Shown here: in pieces, positions 48,254 through 59,625 of the stretch
Layout of the letters: each line of letters starts with the position of its first letter
Numbering within the stretch: position 1 is the first letter of the stretch
Assembly: GCA_025148965.1 (NCBI GenBank)
Contig: CP102273.1
Coordinates: 248,001-312,000 of the forward strand
Length of the DNA: 64,000 nt
DNA from: Intestinibacter bartlettii
GTDB lineage: Bacteria > Bacillota > Clostridia > Peptostreptococcales > Peptostreptococcaceae
Direction of reading: 5' to 3'
Translations under genes and position numbers: made by a program
Notes under the pieces: model-generated
Told to the model about the DNA's origin: nothing
The model's input: only the letters and a program-made list of their open reading frames with translations
Database searches by the model: none

Positions 48254-48796
48254 ATGTCAAGAATAGGTTTAAAACCAATAACTGTACCTGCAGGTGTAGA
48301 AGTAACTATAGCTGAAGGTAACCACGTAACTGTAAAAGGACCAAAAGGTACTTTAGAAAAACAATTCGACGCTGCTTTAACTATAACTAAAGAAGGTGAC
48401 GTTATAACAGTTGCTAGACCAACAAACAACAAACAACATAGATCATTACACGGATTAACTAGAACATTAATAAACAACATGATAACTGGTGTTAATGCTG
48501 GTTTCGAAAAGAAATTAGAATTAGTTGGTGTTGGATACAGAGCACAAAAACAAGGAAATAAATTAGTTATGAACTTAGGATTCTCACATCCAGTAGAAAT
48601 GGAAGATCCAGAAGGTATAACTGTAGAAGTTCCAAATCAAACTGAGTTAGTAGTAAAAGGTATAGACAAACAATTAGTTGGTAACTATGCTGCTAAAATA
48701 AGAGATTGGAGAAAACCAGAACCATACAAAGGTAAAGGTATAAAATACGCTGGTGAATATATAAGACGTAAAGAAGGTAAAACTGGTAAAAAATAG
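48254..48796 (+). CDS. rplF: Ribosomal protein L6
   Basis: A 180-residue L6 near the sarcin-ricin loop. [29 protein letters not shown] and the C-terminal [20 protein letters not shown] are the conserved parts. GCAAGGAGGTG precedes the ATG. Confidence 0.98.
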   Translation: MSRIGLKPITVPAGVEVTIAEGNHVTVKGPKGTLEKQFDAALTITKEGDVITVARPTNNKQHRSLHGLTRTLINNMITGVNAGFEKKLELVGVGYRAQKQGNKLVMNLGFSHPVEMEDPEGITVEVPNQTELVVKGIDKQLVGNYAAKIRDWRKPEPYKGKGIKYAGEYIRRKEGKTGKK

Positions 48797-48861
48797 GTAA
48801 AACGTAACTGTTAAACCAAAATAAAGTTGAACCAAATATAAGGTTGAAAGGAGTGAGCTCA

Positions 48862-49230
48862 GTGTTAAAAAAAGCTGATAAAAACGCTAAAAGACTTCAA
48901 AGACATAAGAGAGTTCGTAGAAAAGTGTTCGGAACACCTCAAAGACCAAGATTATGTGTATTTAGAAGTTCAAACAATATATATGCTCAAATAATAGATG
49001 ACACAAATAGAGTAACTCTTGTTGCTGCATCTTCACTAGATGAAGCTGTTAAGGGTGCTGTTAATCATACAGGAAACAAAGAAGCAGCTAAAATGGTTGG
49101 CGAAATGGTAGCTAAAAAAGCTGTTGAAAAAGGTATAACTGAAGTAGTATTCGACAGAGGCGGATATATATATCATGGAAGAATAAAAGAATTAGCTGAA
49201 GGTGCAAGAGAAGCTGGTCTTAAATTCTAA
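48862..49230 (+). CDS. rplR: Ribosomal protein L18
   Basis: A 122-residue 5S rRNA-binding protein. [20 protein letters not shown] and [20 protein letters not shown] are diagnostic. GTG 48862 is chosen because AAAGGAG lies 8 nt upstream and the length equals that of the Bacillus protein; the earlier in-frame TTG/GTG codons lie in or before this site. Confidence 0.96.
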   Translation: MLKKADKNAKRLQRHKRVRRKVFGTPQRPRLCVFRSSNNIYAQIIDDTNRVTLVAASSLDEAVKGAVNHTGNKEAAKMVGEMVAKKAVEKGITEVVFDRGGYIYHGRIKELAEGAREAGLKF

Positions 49231-49251
49231 TAAAAGAGGAGGGAAGAAGGC

Positions 49252-49758
49252 ATGCGTCGTAAACTTATAGATGCTAGACAACTAGATTTACAAGAAAGAG
49301 TTGTTGAGGTTAGACGTGTTACTAAAGTTGTTAAAGGTGGTAGAAACTTTAGATTCGCAGCTTTAGTAGTAGTTGGAGATGAAAACGGACACGTTGGTAT
49401 AGGTACTGGAAAAGCAATGGAAGTTCCAGATGCTATAAAAAAAGCAGCAGAAGATGCTAAAAAGAATCTTATCAGAGTACCAATAGTTGGTACAACTATT
49501 CCTCACGAAGTTATCGGACACTTCGGTGCTGGGAAAATAATAATAATGCCTGCTCAAGAAGGTACAGGAATCATCGCTGGTGGTGCTGCAAGAACTGTAT
49601 TAGAATTATCAGGATTAAAAGATGTTAGAGCTAAATCTTTAGGATCTAAAAATCCAAGAAATATGGTTAATGCTGCTATAGAAGGATTAAGTTCTTTAAA
49701 AACAGCTGAAGATGTAGCTAGACTTAGAGGTAAAAAAGTAGAAGATCTTTTAGGATAA
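49252..49758 (+). CDS. rpsE: Ribosomal protein S5
   Basis: A 168-residue S5 at the mRNA entry with a dsRNA-binding N-terminal fold. [20 protein letters not shown] contains the loop altered in spectinomycin resistance and looks wild type. [20 protein letters not shown] and [16 protein letters not shown] follow. The ribosome site is GAGGAGGG. Confidence 0.98.
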   Translation: MRRKLIDARQLDLQERVVEVRRVTKVVKGGRNFRFAALVVVGDENGHVGIGTGKAMEVPDAIKKAAEDAKKNLIRVPIVGTTIPHEVIGHFGAGKIIIMPAQEGTGIIAGGAARTVLELSGLKDVRAKSLGSKNPRNMVNAAIEGLSSLKTAEDVARLRGKKVEDLLG

Positions 49759-49772
49759 GGAGGTAGTGTGAA

Positions 49773-49958
49773 ATGGCTAAATTACAAATAAAATTAGTTA
49801 GAAGTACAATAGGGACTACTCCTAAACAAAAAAAGAATGTTGAAGCTTTAGGATTAAGAAGAAGAGAACAAGTAGTTGTTAAAGAAGATAATGCCCAAAT
49901 GAGAGGTATGATCGCTAAAGTTGCTCACTTAGTTGAAGTAACTGAAATAGCTGAATAA
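49773..49958 (+). CDS. rpmD: Ribosomal protein L30
   Basis: A 61-residue L30. [20 protein letters not shown] and [20 protein letters not shown] are the pattern. It lies 14 nt after rpsE with AAGGAGG. Confidence 0.97.
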   Translation: MAKLQIKLVRSTIGTTPKQKKNVEALGLRRREQVVVKEDNAQMRGMIAKVAHLVEVTEIAE

Positions 49959-49993
49959 TTATATAAAAGGAATAAAAAAAGGAGGTGCAATCC

Positions 49994-50437
49994 ATGAAAC
50001 TACATGAGTTAAAACCTGCTGAAGGTGCAGTAAAATCTAGAAAAAGATTAGGTAGAGGTACTGCTACAGGTCAAGGTAAAACTGCAGGACGTGGACAAAA
50101 AGGTCAAAAATCTCGTTCAGGCGGTGGAGTAAGAGTTGGATTTGAAGGTGGACAAATGCCACTAGCTAGAAGACTTCCTAAGAGAGGTTTCAAAAATCCA
50201 TTCAGAAAAATATACACAGAAGTTAACGTTGAACTTTTAAATAGATTTGAAAATGGTACTGAAGTAACTGCAGAATTATTAAAATCTACAGGTGCTATAA
50301 GTAAAATAGAAAAAGACGGAGTAAAAATATTAGGAGAAGGAACTCTTGAAAAAGCTGTAACAGTTAAAGCTGCTAAGTTTACTGCTTCAGCTCAAGAAAA
50401 AATCGAAAAAGCTGGAGGAAAAGCAGAATTAGTATAA
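49994..50437 (+). CDS. rplO: Ribosomal protein L15
   Basis: A 147-residue L15 that threads into 23S r[43 protein letters not shown] and [19 protein letters not shown] are standard. ATG 49994 follows GGAGGTG at normal spacing; the upstream GTG 49985 is part of that site. Confidence 0.97.
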   Translation: MKLHELKPAEGAVKSRKRLGRGTATGQGKTAGRGQKGQKSRSGGGVRVGFEGGQMPLARRLPKRGFKNPFRKIYTEVNVELLNRFENGTEVTAELLKSTGAISKIEKDGVKILGEGTLEKAVTVKAAKFTASAQEKIEKAGGKAELV

Positions 50438-50475
50438 TATCTGTTCTTTCAAAAGTTACAGGTGGGTGATATTAC

Positions 50476-51744
50476 GTGCTATCAAAGATAAAACAATCTT
50501 GGAAAGTAAAAGATGTAAGAAGAAGAATCTTATATACCCTAATGATGATTCTAATATTTAGAATAGGTACCACAATACCGGTTCCTGGTGTAGACACAAG
50601 TATTATAAGTAAATTAGTAAGCGGTAACAGTTTACTAGCTCTATATAATATGTTCACAGGAGGAGCATTTAGTAATTTTACACTATTTGCTCTAGGTATA
50701 GGACCATATATCACTGCTTCAATCATAATACAACTTCTTACAGTAGGTTTTGAAAGTTTGAAAGAACTTCAAAAATCTGGTGAAGAAGGAAGAAAGAAGA
50801 TGAATATGTACACAAGATATACAGCATTAGTATTAGCAATAATACAAGCTGTAGGTATAACTCTAGGAGTTGTAAAAGGTGCATTGAAATCTGATAATAT
50901 ATTCTTTATTACAACAGTTATAATTACATTAATAGCAGCAAGTATGATATTAATGTGGATGGGTGATAGAATAACTGAAAAAGGACTAGGAAACGGAAGT
51001 TCTATCATCATATTTGTTGGGATTATTTCAAGAATACCAACAGATATTATAAGTGTAGTAAACTCAGTACAATCAGGTACTATAAAATTATGGTTAGTAA
51101 TAATACTAGCTATAATAATGTTAATAACAATTACGTTAGTTACATTTATTAATGAAGCGGTAAGAAAAATACCAGTACAATATGCTAAAAAAGTTGTAGG
51201 AAGAAAACTATATGGGGGTCAAAACTCTCATATACCAATGAAAGTAAACCAATCAGGGGTTATGCCAATAATCTTTGCTAGTTCGCTTTTAGCTTTCCCA
51301 CAAACAATAGCATTATTTATGGGCGAAAATGCTCAAAATTTTGTTTCCACTTACTTAAGCACATCTGGTGATATAGGATTTTGGATTTATAGATCACTAG
51401 AAGTTTTATTAATAGTATTTTTCTCTTATTTTTATACTACAATATCATTCAATGTGGATGACATTGCTGAAAATATGAAAAATAATGGTGGATTCATACC
51501 AGGAATAAGACCTGGTAGACCTACAATAGATTATTTAAGTAGAATATTATCAAGAATAACTCTTGCAGGAGCTTTATTCTTAGCAGTAATAGCTATGATA
51601 CCAGCATTCACAGTACATTTTATGAGTGTAAACATGAGTTTAGCAGGTACATCAATATTAATCGTTGTAGGAGTAGCACTTGAACTTAAGAGACAGTTAG
51701 AGTCACACCTAGTTATGAGAAGTTATCAAGGATTTTTAAAATAA
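50476..51744 (+). CDS. secY: Preprotein translocase channel subunit SecY
   Basis: A 422-residue protein with ten membrane helices forming the Sec channel. RILYTLMMILIFRIGTTIPV marks the first helix, FSNFTLFALGIGPYITASII helix 2 and GNGSSIIIFVGIISRIP helix 4; VQYAKKVVGRKLYGG lies in the cytosolic loop. It starts with GTG 50476 after GGTGGGTGAT. Its partner secE lies at 25081. Confidence 0.97.
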   Translation: MLSKIKQSWKVKDVRRRILYTLMMILIFRIGTTIPVPGVDTSIISKLVSGNSLLALYNMFTGGAFSNFTLFALGIGPYITASIIIQLLTVGFESLKELQKSGEEGRKKMNMYTRYTALVLAIIQAVGITLGVVKGALKSDNIFFITTVIITLIAASMILMWMGDRITEKGLGNGSSIIIFVGIISRIPTDIISVVNSVQSGTIKLWLVIILAIIMLITITLVTFINEAVRKIPVQYAKKVVGRKLYGGQNSHIPMKVNQSGVMPIIFASSLLAFPQTIALFMGENAQNFVSTYLSTSGDIGFWIYRSLEVLLIVFFSYFYTTISFNVDDIAENMKNNGGFIPGIRPGRPTIDYLSRILSRITLAGALFLAVIAMIPAFTVHFMSVNMSLAGTSILIVVGVALELKRQLESHLVMRSYQGFLK

Positions 51745-51759
51745 ATTGGAGATGATTAA

Positions 51760-52407
51760 ATGAGACTAATATTATTAGGACCTCCTGGTGCTGGAAAAGG
51801 AACTCAAGCAGCAGGGATAGTTGAAAAGTACAAAATACCTCATATATCAACAGGAGATATATTTAGACAAAATATTAAAGAGGGAACAGAACTTGGAAAG
51901 AAAGCTAAAGAATATATGGACCAAGGTTTATTAGTTCCAGACGAATTAACAGTTGGTCTAGTAACTGATAGAATTTCACAACCTGATTGTGGAAATGGAT
52001 TCATGTTAGACGGATTTCCAAGAAATGTATCTCAAGCAGTACAATTAGATGCATTTCTAAAAAATAATGGAATAGCTTTAGATAAAGTAATAAACATTGA
52101 AGTTGATAAAGAAAAATTAGTTGCAAGAGCTGTAGGTAGAAGAATCTGTAAATCTTGTGGTGCTACTTATCATATAGAATTCAACCCATCTAAAGAAGAA
52201 GGTGTTTGTGATATATGTAAAGGAGATCTTTATCAAAGAGCTGATGATAATGAAGAAACAGTTTCAAAAAGAATACAAGTTTATTTAGATGAAACTAAAC
52301 CACTAGCTGATTATTATTCTAAAGTTGGAATAATAGCAGATATAGATGGTCAACAATCTATAGACAAAGTATTCAACGATATAGTTTCTGCATTAGAAAG
52401 CAAATAG
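51760..52407 (+). CDS. adk: Adenylate kinase with zinc LID
   Basis: A 215-residue kinase (ATP + AMP = 2 ADP). The P-loop is LGPPGAGKGTQA (residues 5-16), the AMP site includes STGDIFR and LDGFPRN, and the LID holds CKSCG...CDIC, a four-Cys zinc site usual in Gram-positive enzymes. It follows secY by 15 nt as in Bacillus. Confidence 0.98.
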   Translation: MRLILLGPPGAGKGTQAAGIVEKYKIPHISTGDIFRQNIKEGTELGKKAKEYMDQGLLVPDELTVGLVTDRISQPDCGNGFMLDGFPRNVSQAVQLDAFLKNNGIALDKVINIEVDKEKLVARAVGRRICKSCGATYHIEFNPSKEEGVCDICKGDLYQRADDNEETVSKRIQVYLDETKPLADYYSKVGIIADIDGQQSIDKVFNDIVSALESK

Positions 52408-52410
52408 ATA

Positions 52411-53157
52411 ATGATTAGACTTAAATCTGAAGAAGAAATAAAAATCATGAGAGAGGCTGGCAAAATTGTCGCCGAAACTCATGAATTATTAAAGTCAGCT
52501 ATAATTCCGGGGGTATCAACTTTAGAGTTAGATACAATAGCTGAAGAGAATATAAGAAAATATAATGCAGTACCATCTTTCAAAGGCTATGGAGGATTTA
52601 AAGGAAGCATTTGTGCATCTATCAACAATGAGGTTGTACATGGGATTCCTGGAAACAAAATAGTGAAAGAGGGAGACATTATAAGTATTGATATAGGAGC
52701 CTATTATAAAGGATATCATGGCGATGCTGCAAAAACACATGCCGTTGGCGTAATATCTGAAGACAATAGGAAATTGATAGAAGTGACACGTCAAAGCTTC
52801 TATGAAGGAATAAAGTTTGCAAAAATTGGATACAGACTTTCGGATATCTCACACGCAATACAAACATATGTTGAACAAAATGGTTTTTCAGTAGTTAGGG
52901 ATTTGGTTGGTCATGGAGTAGGCACACATCTTCATGAAGCACCGGATATTCCTAACTATGGCAAACCAGGAAAAGGGCCAAAATTAAAGGCTGGAATGGT
53001 TTTAGCAATAGAACCAATGGTAAACATGGGGAAATTTAATGTCAAATGTCAATCAGATGGTTGGACAATTGTTACAATCGATGGAAAAAATTCAGCACAC
53101 TATGAACATACGATAGTAATTACGGAAAATGAACCAATTTTGCTAACAAGTCTTTAA
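52411..53157 (+). CDS. map: Methionine aminopeptidase type Ib/Ia
   Basis: A 248-residue enzyme that removes initiator Met. The metal ligands are in [19 protein letters not shown] (two Asp), [11 protein letters not shown] (His), LAIEPMV (Glu) and [10 protein letters not shown] (Glu). The start lies 3 nt after adk with only a weak ribosome site, so coupling to adk translation is likely. The KOW-domain gene often found next in Firmicutes is not recognisable in 53158-53344. Confidence 0.96.
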   Translation: MIRLKSEEEIKIMREAGKIVAETHELLKSAIIPGVSTLELDTIAEENIRKYNAVPSFKGYGGFKGSICASINNEVVHGIPGNKIVKEGDIISIDIGAYYKGYHGDAAKTHAVGVISEDNRKLIEVTRQSFYEGIKFAKIGYRLSDISHAIQTYVEQNGFSVVRDLVGHGVGTHLHEAPDIPNYGKPGKGPKLKAGMVLAIEPMVNMGKFNVKCQSDGWTIVTIDGKNSAHYEHTIVITENEPILLTSL

Positions 53158-53240
53158 ATTTAGTCAAATAAATGGTATTATAGATAATGCAGGTTTTGAA
53201 CTTGCTGATAGAAAGTTAAGCACTTTATTAAAATTTTACT

Positions 53241-53269
53241 TTGAAAAAAGTAATAAAATAGTATAAAAT
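53241..53269 (+). promoter_or_regulatory. Possible promoter of infA-rpmJ
   Basis: TTGAAA (53241-53246), 17 nt, TAAAAT (53264-53269), about 75 nt before infA in the 187-nt gap after map. Confidence 0.5.
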
Positions 53270-53344
53270 TGTTAATGATACTTTTTAAGAGCTAACTTAG
53301 TTAAGTCAATTTGCTGACTTATTGAATGGAGGGCTGGTTGTTTA

Positions 53345-53563
53345 ATGGCCAAAAAAGATGTAATAGAATTTGAAGGTACAGTTGTAGAAAACTTACCAAA
53401 TGCTATGTTTAAAGTTAAATTAGAAAATGGACATGAAGTATTATGCCATTTATCTGGTAAGCTAAGAATGAACTTCATAAGAATTCTTGAAGGTGATAAG
53501 GTTAAAATAGAACTTTCACCTTATGATCTTACAAGAGGAAGAATTACTTGGCGTAAGAAGTAG
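53345..53563 (+). CDS. infA: Translation initiation factor IF-1
   Basis: A 72-residue OB-fold factor that fills the A site during initiation. [20 protein letters not shown] and [20 protein letters not shown] are diagnostic. GGAGGG lies 12 nt upstream, slightly far. rpmJ follows after 30 nt. Confidence 0.98.
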   Translation: MAKKDVIEFEGTVVENLPNAMFKVKLENGHEVLCHLSGKLRMNFIRILEGDKVKIELSPYDLTRGRITWRKK

Positions 53564-53575
53564 ACTACTTTATAG

Positions 53576-53707
<132 letters not shown>

Positions 53708-53739
53708 TATAAAAAAAGATAGCATTTACAGTTATTTTA

Positions 53740-53748
53740 TGCTATAAT
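53740..53748 (+). promoter_or_regulatory. Possible extended -10 promoter before rpsM
   Basis: TGCTATAAT is a full extended -10 (TATAAT at 53743-53748) but no -35 is seen 17 nt upstream. It is in the 150-nt gap between rpmJ and rpsM. Confidence 0.4.
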
Positions 53749-53857
53749 AAAAAACTGTGATGTTAACAAAAAATGTTAAAAATTAACGAAAAATTAGAGA
53801 CGAAAATATATAAAAAAACTCGTTTTTTTATAGAAAATTAATGTAGGAGGTGCAACT

Positions 53858-54229
53858 ATGGCAAGAATCGCTGGGGTAGATTTACCTAACGAAAAGAGAG
53901 CGGAAATAGGCTTAACTTATATATATGGTATAGGTAGAGCAACTGCTAATGAAATATTAGCTAAAGCTGAGATAAATCCTGATACAAGAATAAAAGATTT
54001 ATCAGAAGAAGAAGTTAATACATTAAGAAGAATCATAGATAATGATTTCTTAGTTGAAGGTGACTTAAGAAGAGAAATCGCATTAAACATAAAGAGATTA
54101 AGAGACATCAAATGTTACAGAGGTATAAGACATGCTAAAGGATTACCTCTAAGAGGACAAAAAACTAAGACTAATGCTAGAACTAGAAAAGGTCCTAGAA
54201 AAACTGTATCTCGTAAAAAGAAAAAATAA
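53858..54229 (+). CDS. rpsM: Ribosomal protein S13
   Basis: A 123-residue S13 of the head, forming inter-subunit bridges. [20 protein letters not shown] and [20 protein letters not shown] are the signatures. GGAGGTG precedes the ATG. First gene of the alpha part. Confidence 0.98.
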   Translation: MARIAGVDLPNEKRAEIGLTYIYGIGRATANEILAKAEINPDTRIKDLSEEEVNTLRRIIDNDFLVEGDLRREIALNIKRLRDIKCYRGIRHAKGLPLRGQKTKTNARTRKGPRKTVSRKKKK

Positions 54230-54255
54230 TAAATAGATAGGAGGGAAATCGAGAA

Positions 54256-54654
54256 ATGGCTAAACCAAAAAAGAAAGCAACACGTGTAAGAAGAAGAGAA
54301 CGTAAAAACATAGATCGTGGACATGCGCATATACAATCAACTTTTAATAATACAATAGTTACTTTAACTGACGTTCATGGAAATGCTATATCATGGGCAT
54401 CTTCAGGACAATTAGGATTTAAAGGATCAAGAAAATCAACTCCATTTGCTTCTCAAATGGCTGCAGAAACTGCTGCTAAAGCTGCAATGGAACATGGTTT
54501 AAAAAGCGTAGAAGTATTTGTTAAAGGACCAGGTTCTGGTAGAGAAGCTGCTATAAGAGCTTTACAAGCTACTGGACTTGAAGTAACAATGATAAAAGAC
54601 GTCACTCCAATACCACACAACGGATGTAGACCACCAAAAAGAAGAAGAGTATAA
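54256..54654 (+). CDS. rpsK: Ribosomal protein S11
   Basis: A 132-residue S11 of the platform. [40 protein letters not shown] and [16 protein letters not shown] are standard. 26 nt after rpsM, with AGGAGGG. Confidence 0.98.
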   Translation: MAKPKKKATRVRRRERKNIDRGHAHIQSTFNNTIVTLTDVHGNAISWASSGQLGFKGSRKSTPFASQMAAETAAKAAMEHGLKSVEVFVKGPGSGREAAIRALQATGLEVTMIKDVTPIPHNGCRPPKRRRV

Positions 54655-54672
54655 TCATAGGAGGTATAGATA

Positions 54673-55293
54673 ATGGCTAGATATACTGGTGCATCATGTA
54701 GACAATGCCGTAGAGAAGGAATGAAATTATTCCTTAAAGGTGATAGATGTTATACAGATAAATGTGCTATAGTTAAAAGAAACTATGCTCCTGGGCAACA
54801 CGGACAAGGGAGAAAGAAACTTTCTAACTATGGATTACAATTAAGAGAAAAACAAAAAGTTAAAAGAATATATGGAGTTTTAGAAACTCAATTCAGAAAT
54901 TTATATGAACGTGCAGAAAAAATGTCAGGTAAAACTGGGGAAAACTTATTATGTCTATTAGAAGAAAGATTAGACAACGTAGTTTTCAGAATGGGATTAG
55001 CTAACTCTAGAAAAGAAGCTAGACAATTAGTTACTCATGCACACTTTACTTTAAACGGTAAAAAAGTAGATATACCATCATTAACTGTTAAAGTTGGAGA
55101 TGTTATAGCTGTTAAAGAAACTTCTAAATCATCAGCAAAATTCAAAGCTTTAGTTGAAGCAAACAAAGTTGCTCCAAACTGGTTAGATGTAAACTTAGAA
55201 GAAATGTCTGCTAAAGTAGTTGCATTACCAACTAGAGAAGATATAGATATAGAAATAGCAGAACACTTAATCATAGAACTTTATTCAAAATAA
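54673..55293 (+). CDS. rpsD: Ribosomal protein S4, zinc-binding form
   Basis: A 206-residue 16S-binding assembly protein. The N-terminus has [11 protein letters not shown] and RCYTDKCAI, the four-Cys zinc variant. [20 protein letters not shown] is the S4 RNA-binding domain. It sits inside the alpha cluster, unlike Bacillus subtilis, where rpsD is elsewhere. Confidence 0.97.
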   Translation: MARYTGASCRQCRREGMKLFLKGDRCYTDKCAIVKRNYAPGQHGQGRKKLSNYGLQLREKQKVKRIYGVLETQFRNLYERAEKMSGKTGENLLCLLEERLDNVVFRMGLANSRKEARQLVTHAHFTLNGKKVDIPSLTVKVGDVIAVKETSKSSAKFKALVEANKVAPNWLDVNLEEMSAKVVALPTREDIDIEIAEHLIIELYSK

Positions 55294-55367
55294 TAAGCAG
55301 TTTTTAAAAATAATTTTAAAATTGTTTACCCTCAGTGGATTAACAAATTTTAAGGAGGGTTTAGTCC

Positions 55368-56315
55368 ATGATAGAAATAGAAAAACCAAAAGTAGATATA
55401 GTTGAGCTTAGCGAAGACTATAGATATGGAAAATTCGTAGTGGAACCTCTAGAAAGAGGCTACGGAATAACTATAGGGAATGCCCTAAGAAGAATATTAT
55501 TATCATCTTTACCAGGTGTAGCAGTAAACTCTATAAAAATAGATGGAGTATTACATGAATTCTCTACAATACCAGGTGTAAAAGAAGATGTTACTGAAAT
55601 AATATTATCATTAAAAGAACTTTCAGCTACTATTGATGGTGAAGGTAGTAGAACACTTAAAATAGAAGCTCAAGGTCCATGCTCTATCAAAGGATCTGAC
55701 ATAATATGTCCTCCAGACGTTGAAATATTAAGTAAAGACCTACACATCGCTACTTTAGATGATAATGCTAAACTTAATATGGAAATATATGTTGATAAAG
55801 GTAGAGGATATGTACCAGCAGAAGAAAATAAAACAGACAATATGCCAATAGGTGTATTACCTGTTGATTCGATATATACTCCCGTTGAAAAAGTTAGCTA
55901 CCATGTAGAGAATACAAGAGTTGGTCAAAAATCAGATTATGATAAATTAACTTTAGAAGTTATGACTAATGGAAGTATAAATCCTCAAGAAGGAATATCT
56001 CTAGCTGCTAAAGTGCTTGTTGAGCATTTAAATCTATTCATAGATTTAACTGAACATGTAAGTAACGTAGAAATAATGGTAGAAAAAGAAGAAGATCAAA
56101 AAGAAAAAGTTTTAGAAATGACTATAGAAGAACTAGATTTATCAGTTAGATCTTATAACTGTTTAAAAAGAGCGGGAATAAACACAGTTGAAGAATTAGC
56201 TAATAAATCTGAAGATGATATGATGAAGGTTAGAAACCTTGGTAAAAAATCATTAGAAGAAGTAATTCAAAAACTAGAAGAACTTGGATTAGGTCTTAAA
56301 CCAAGCGAAGAATAA
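55368..56315 (+). CDS. rpoA: RNA polymerase alpha subunit
   Basis: A 315-residue subunit. The N-terminal dimer and assembly domain has [20 protein letters not shown] and [13 protein letters not shown]. The C-terminal domain, after an acidic linker ([11 protein letters not shown]), has [20 protein letters not shown] and [13 protein letters not shown] for UP-element DNA and activators. AAGGAGGG precedes the ATG, 74 nt after rpsD. Confidence 0.98.
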   Translation: MIEIEKPKVDIVELSEDYRYGKFVVEPLERGYGITIGNALRRILLSSLPGVAVNSIKIDGVLHEFSTIPGVKEDVTEIILSLKELSATIDGEGSRTLKIEAQGPCSIKGSDIICPPDVEILSKDLHIATLDDNAKLNMEIYVDKGRGYVPAEENKTDNMPIGVLPVDSIYTPVEKVSYHVENTRVGQKSDYDKLTLEVMTNGSINPQEGISLAAKVLVEHLNLFIDLTEHVSNVEIMVEKEEDQKEKVLEMTIEELDLSVRSYNCLKRAGINTVEELANKSEDDMMKVRNLGKKSLEEVIQKLEELGLGLKPSEE

Positions 56316-56336
56316 TCGGACAAAGGAGGGATTGAC

Positions 56337-56678
56337 ATGGCTAATTACCGTAAATTAGGTCGTGTGACTTCACACAGAAACCTTATGTTAAGAAACTTAG
56401 TAACTGACTTACTAAGAAATGGTAGAATAGAAACTACAGTAACTAGAGCTAAAGAAACTCGTAGAATGGCAGAAAAAATGATAACTCTTGCTAAAAGAGG
56501 AGATTTACATGCTAGAAGACAAGTTTTAGCTTACGTTATGGATGAAACTGTTGTAAACAACTTATTCACTGATTTAGCTCCAAAATACGCTGAAAGAAAC
56601 GGTGGATACACTAGAATAATCAAAAAAGGGCCAAGAAGAGGCGACGCTGCTGAAATGGCATTTATAGAATTAGTATAG
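56337..56678 (+). CDS. rplQ: Ribosomal protein L17
   Basis: A 113-residue tunnel-exit protein. [40 protein letters not shown] and [20 protein letters not shown] are diagnostic. It ends the alpha cluster. Confidence 0.98.
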   Translation: MANYRKLGRVTSHRNLMLRNLVTDLLRNGRIETTVTRAKETRRMAEKMITLAKRGDLHARRQVLAYVMDETVVNNLFTDLAPKYAERNGGYTRIIKKGPRRGDAAEMAFIELV

Positions 56679-56700
56679 TAAATAATAGTTTTATATAGAT

Positions 56701-56735
56701 AAACCCATATTGAAAAGTATGGGTTTTATTTTTTT
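56701..56735 (+). terminator. Terminator of the S10-spc-alpha cluster
   Basis: AAACCCATA pairs with TATGGGTTT around an 8-nt loop and is followed by TATTTTTTTT. The next 200 nt are AT-rich and contain only the promoter noted at 56906. Confidence 0.85.
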
Positions 56736-56905
56736 ATACAAAAATATATTAAAGGTTTTACTTAATTCAATATAGTATAAAATAATAGATATTGGATTAA
56801 TTTATATATTATAAGTAGAGTTTTAAAATTGTATCAGTAAAAAGTATAAATGTGGAAATTGTTTGAAAATGATAGCTATATTTTTAAATTTTTATGGCTA
56901 AACTA

Positions 56906-56914
56906 TGTTATAAT
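56906..56914 (+). promoter_or_regulatory. Possible extended -10 promoter of ecfA1A2T
   Basis: TGTTATAAT (TATAAT at 56909-56914) 50 nt before ecfA1; no clear -35. Confidence 0.45.
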
Positions 56915-56964
56915 AATAAATTGTATAAGTTTTTAAGCTACTGCTTTATAAAGGAGTATATGAG

Positions 56965-57798
56965 ATGGAAAATATAATAAGTGTAAAGGATATGACCTTT
57001 GAATATGTAAGCATAGATTCTAAGTTTAGAGCAATAGATAATTTAAATTTAGAAGTAAAACAAGGTGAATTTGTTGCAATAATAGGTCACAATGGATCAG
57101 GTAAGTCCACTTTATCTAAAAATTTAAATGCAATTTTAGTACCAACTGAAGGTGACATCTATATTGATGGGATGAACACAAAAGATGAAGCTAAACTTTG
57201 GGATATAAGACAGACTGCCGGAATGGTATTCCAAAATCCAGATAACCAAATAGTAGCGACAATAGTTGAAGAAGATGTTGCTTTTGGTCCAGAAAACTTA
57301 GGTATAGAACCTAAAGTAATAAGACAAAGGGTAGAAGAATCTTTAAAAAGTGTTGGTATTTATGAATTAAAAGATAGACAACCCCATCTATTATCAGGGG
57401 GACAAAAGCAAAGAGTCGCAATAGCTGGTATTATAGCTATGAGACCAAAATGTATTATATTTGATGAAGCTACAGCAATGTTAGACCCATCAGGTAGAAA
57501 AGAAGTAATGAATGTAATTAAGAAATTAAATAAAGAAGAGAATATTACGACTTTACATATAACTCACTATATGGAAGAAGCTGTCCAAGCCGATAGAGTA
57601 GTTGTTGTAGACAAAGGTAAAAAACTATTAGAAGGGACTCCAAAAGAGGTATTTAAAAATGTAGACTTATTAAAGAAAATAGGTCTTGATGTACCTTATA
57701 TGACAGAACTAGCTGGTCTTTTAAGAGAAGAAGGACTAGATATAGATGATGACATATTAACAGTGGATGAGATGGTGGATAAATTATGTCAGTTATAG
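56965..57798 (+). CDS. ecfA1: ECF transporter ATPase EcfA1
   Basis: A 277-residue ABC ATPase of the energy-coupling factor module that powers uptake of vitamins by interchangeable S components. Walker A is [12 protein letters not shown] (about residue 40), the signature [14 protein letters not shown], and Walker [16 protein letters not shown]. The C-terminal extension shared by EcfA proteins is present. It overlaps ecfA2 by 13 nt. Confidence 0.96.
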   Translation: MENIISVKDMTFEYVSIDSKFRAIDNLNLEVKQGEFVAIIGHNGSGKSTLSKNLNAILVPTEGDIYIDGMNTKDEAKLWDIRQTAGMVFQNPDNQIVATIVEEDVAFGPENLGIEPKVIRQRVEESLKSVGIYELKDRQPHLLSGGQKQRVAIAGIIAMRPKCIIFDEATAMLDPSGRKEVMNVIKKLNKEENITTLHITHYMEEAVQADRVVVVDKGKKLLEGTPKEVFKNVDLLKKIGLDVPYMTELAGLLREEGLDIDDDILTVDEMVDKLCQL

Positions 57799-58652
57799 TA
57801 AAGAATTTAACATACATATATGATGAAGGAATGCCTTTTGCTAGCAAGGCAATTGATGATATTTCTTTTGAAATAAAAGATAATGATTTTGTTGGGCTTA
57901 TAGGACATACAGGTTCAGGAAAATCAACATTAATACAACATTTAAATGGTCTATTAAAACCATCTTCAGGAGAAATAATAGTAAATGGTTTTAATATAAC
58001 AGACAAGGATTTAAATTTAACTGAAATCAGAAAAAGAGTAGGGATAGTTTTTCAATATCCTGAATATCAATTATTTGAAGAAACTGTAGAAAAAGATATA
58101 GCATTCGGTCCTGGAAACTTAGGATTAGATGAAGAAGAAATAAGTAAAAGAGTAAGAAAATCTATGGAAGCAGTAGGTCTTGATTATGAAACATATAAAG
58201 ATAAATCTCCATTTGATTTATCAGGAGGCCAAAAACGTAGAGTAGCTATAGCAGGTGTAATTGCTATGAATCCGGAAGTACTTATATTAGATGAACCGAC
58301 AGCTGGATTAGATCCAGGTGGTAGAGATGAAATATTTAATTTGATTAAAAAATTACATCGTGACAATAATATAACTATAATACTTTCATCACATAGTATG
58401 GATGATATGGCGAAACTTGCACAAACAATAATTGTTATGAATCATGGAAAAATAGAATTTATGGGAACACCTAGAGAGGTATTCACTTCTCATGCTGCTA
58501 GACTAAGAGAAATAGGCTTAGATGTGCCTCAAGTATTAGAATTAGCAACTAAATTAAGAAATAAAGGCTTTGATATACGACCAGACGTACTTACAGTAGA
58601 AGAAATCAAAGATGAAATACTAAAAGTTATGAGAGGAAGAAAGAAATGTTAA
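57786..58652 (+). CDS. ecfA2: ECF transporter ATPase EcfA2
   Basis: A 288-residue second ATPase. Walker A is [12 protein letters not shown], the Q-loop [12 protein letters not shown], the signature [14 protein letters not shown], and Walker [15 protein letters not shown] with HSMDDMAK as H-loop. It pairs with EcfA1 as a heterodimer on EcfT. Both ends overlap neighbours, showing tight coupling. Confidence 0.96.
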   Translation: MSVIVKNLTYIYDEGMPFASKAIDDISFEIKDNDFVGLIGHTGSGKSTLIQHLNGLLKPSSGEIIVNGFNITDKDLNLTEIRKRVGIVFQYPEYQLFEETVEKDIAFGPGNLGLDEEEISKRVRKSMEAVGLDYETYKDKSPFDLSGGQKRRVAIAGVIAMNPEVLILDEPTAGLDPGGRDEIFNLIKKLHRDNNITIILSSHSMDDMAKLAQTIIVMNHGKIEFMGTPREVFTSHAARLREIGLDVPQVLELATKLRNKGFDIRPDVLTVEEIKDEILKVMRGRKKC

Positions 58653-59473
58653 AAGATATAACTATAGGTCAATATTATCCAGCAAATTCTAAAATCCATA
58701 AGTTAGATCCAAGAACTAAAATAATAGCGGCAATTATATTTATGATTGCACTATTTGTAGTAAATCAATTTTGGCCATATGTAATTATATTTGGAATAAT
58801 AGCAGCTGTAGTTAAAGCATCTGATATCCCAATGAAATACATGATGAAGGGGTTAAAACCTCTAAGATGGATTCTATTATTCACATTTGTAATTAATATG
58901 TTCTGTCTACCTGGAGAAGTACTTTCTATTGCGGGAGTTAAACTTCAATTAGGATTCTTAAAAATAACTGATGCAGGTTTAAGACAAGCGATATTTATGG
59001 CTATTAGATTAATATACTTAGTTGTAGGTACATCTTTACTAACACTTACAACATCACCAATACAATTAACAGATGGTATAGAAAGGCTTTTATCTCCATT
59101 TAATAAAGTTGGGTTACCAGTACACGAATTAGCAATGATGATGACAATTGCGTTACGTTTTATACCAACATTATTAGATGAAACAGATAAAATAATGAAA
59201 GCTCAAATGTCTAGAGGGGCTGACTTCGAAAGTAGCAACCTTATAAATAGAGCGAAGAACTTAGTACCATTACTAGTACCATTATTCGTAAGTGCATTCA
59301 GAAGAGCTGACGAATTAGCAATGGCTATGGAAGCTAGATGTTATAGAGGTGGATATAACAGAACAAAAATGAGAGAAGCTGTTATAACAACTGCAGATAA
59401 AGTAGCATATTTACTTATGATATTATTCTTGGCAGGAAGTATAGCGAGCAGATTCATACACATTTTAGTGTAA
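58646..59473 (+). CDS. ecfT: ECF transporter transmembrane subunit EcfT
   Basis: A 275-residue membrane protein with about five to six helices. It begins [20 protein letters not shown], a conserved EcfT start. The two coupling helices end in QMSRGADF and MEARCYRGG, the Ala-Arg-Gly-type motifs that contact the ATPases. The complex serves S components encoded elsewhere, for example for thiamine or queuosine precursors; none is in this window. Confidence 0.95.
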   Translation: MLKDITIGQYYPANSKIHKLDPRTKIIAAIIFMIALFVVNQFWPYVIIFGIIAAVVKASDIPMKYMMKGLKPLRWILLFTFVINMFCLPGEVLSIAGVKLQLGFLKITDAGLRQAIFMAIRLIYLVVGTSLLTLTTSPIQLTDGIERLLSPFNKVGLPVHELAMMMTIALRFIPTLLDETDKIMKAQMSRGADFESSNLINRAKNLVPLLVPLFVSAFRRADELAMAMEARCYRGGYNRTKMREAVITTADKVAYLLMILFLAGSIASRFIHILV

Positions 59474-59488
59474 TTTAATTAAGATAAT

Positions 59489-59558
59489 AAAAATTGATTT
59501 TTAGATTATGTGATAAAGTATTTTAAAGTGGTTCACTCTGTCTAAAAATCAATTTTTT
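59489..59558 (+). terminator. Terminator after ecfT
   Basis: A 17-bp stem AAAAATTGATTTTTAGA (59489-59505) with 59541-59557, then TT; loop 35 nt. The long loop is less usual but the stem is perfect. Confidence 0.65.
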
Positions 59559-59625
59559 AAATTGGAAAATAAATTAATAATTTTTAGTTTAGAAATAAAA
59601 TAAGTTAAGATTAAAGAGGTAATTA

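Noticed and set aside
53158-53344. KOW-domain gene expected after map
   Set aside because: Only an 11-codon frame starting ATGCAGGTT is present; nothing supports a gene or a clear remnant.
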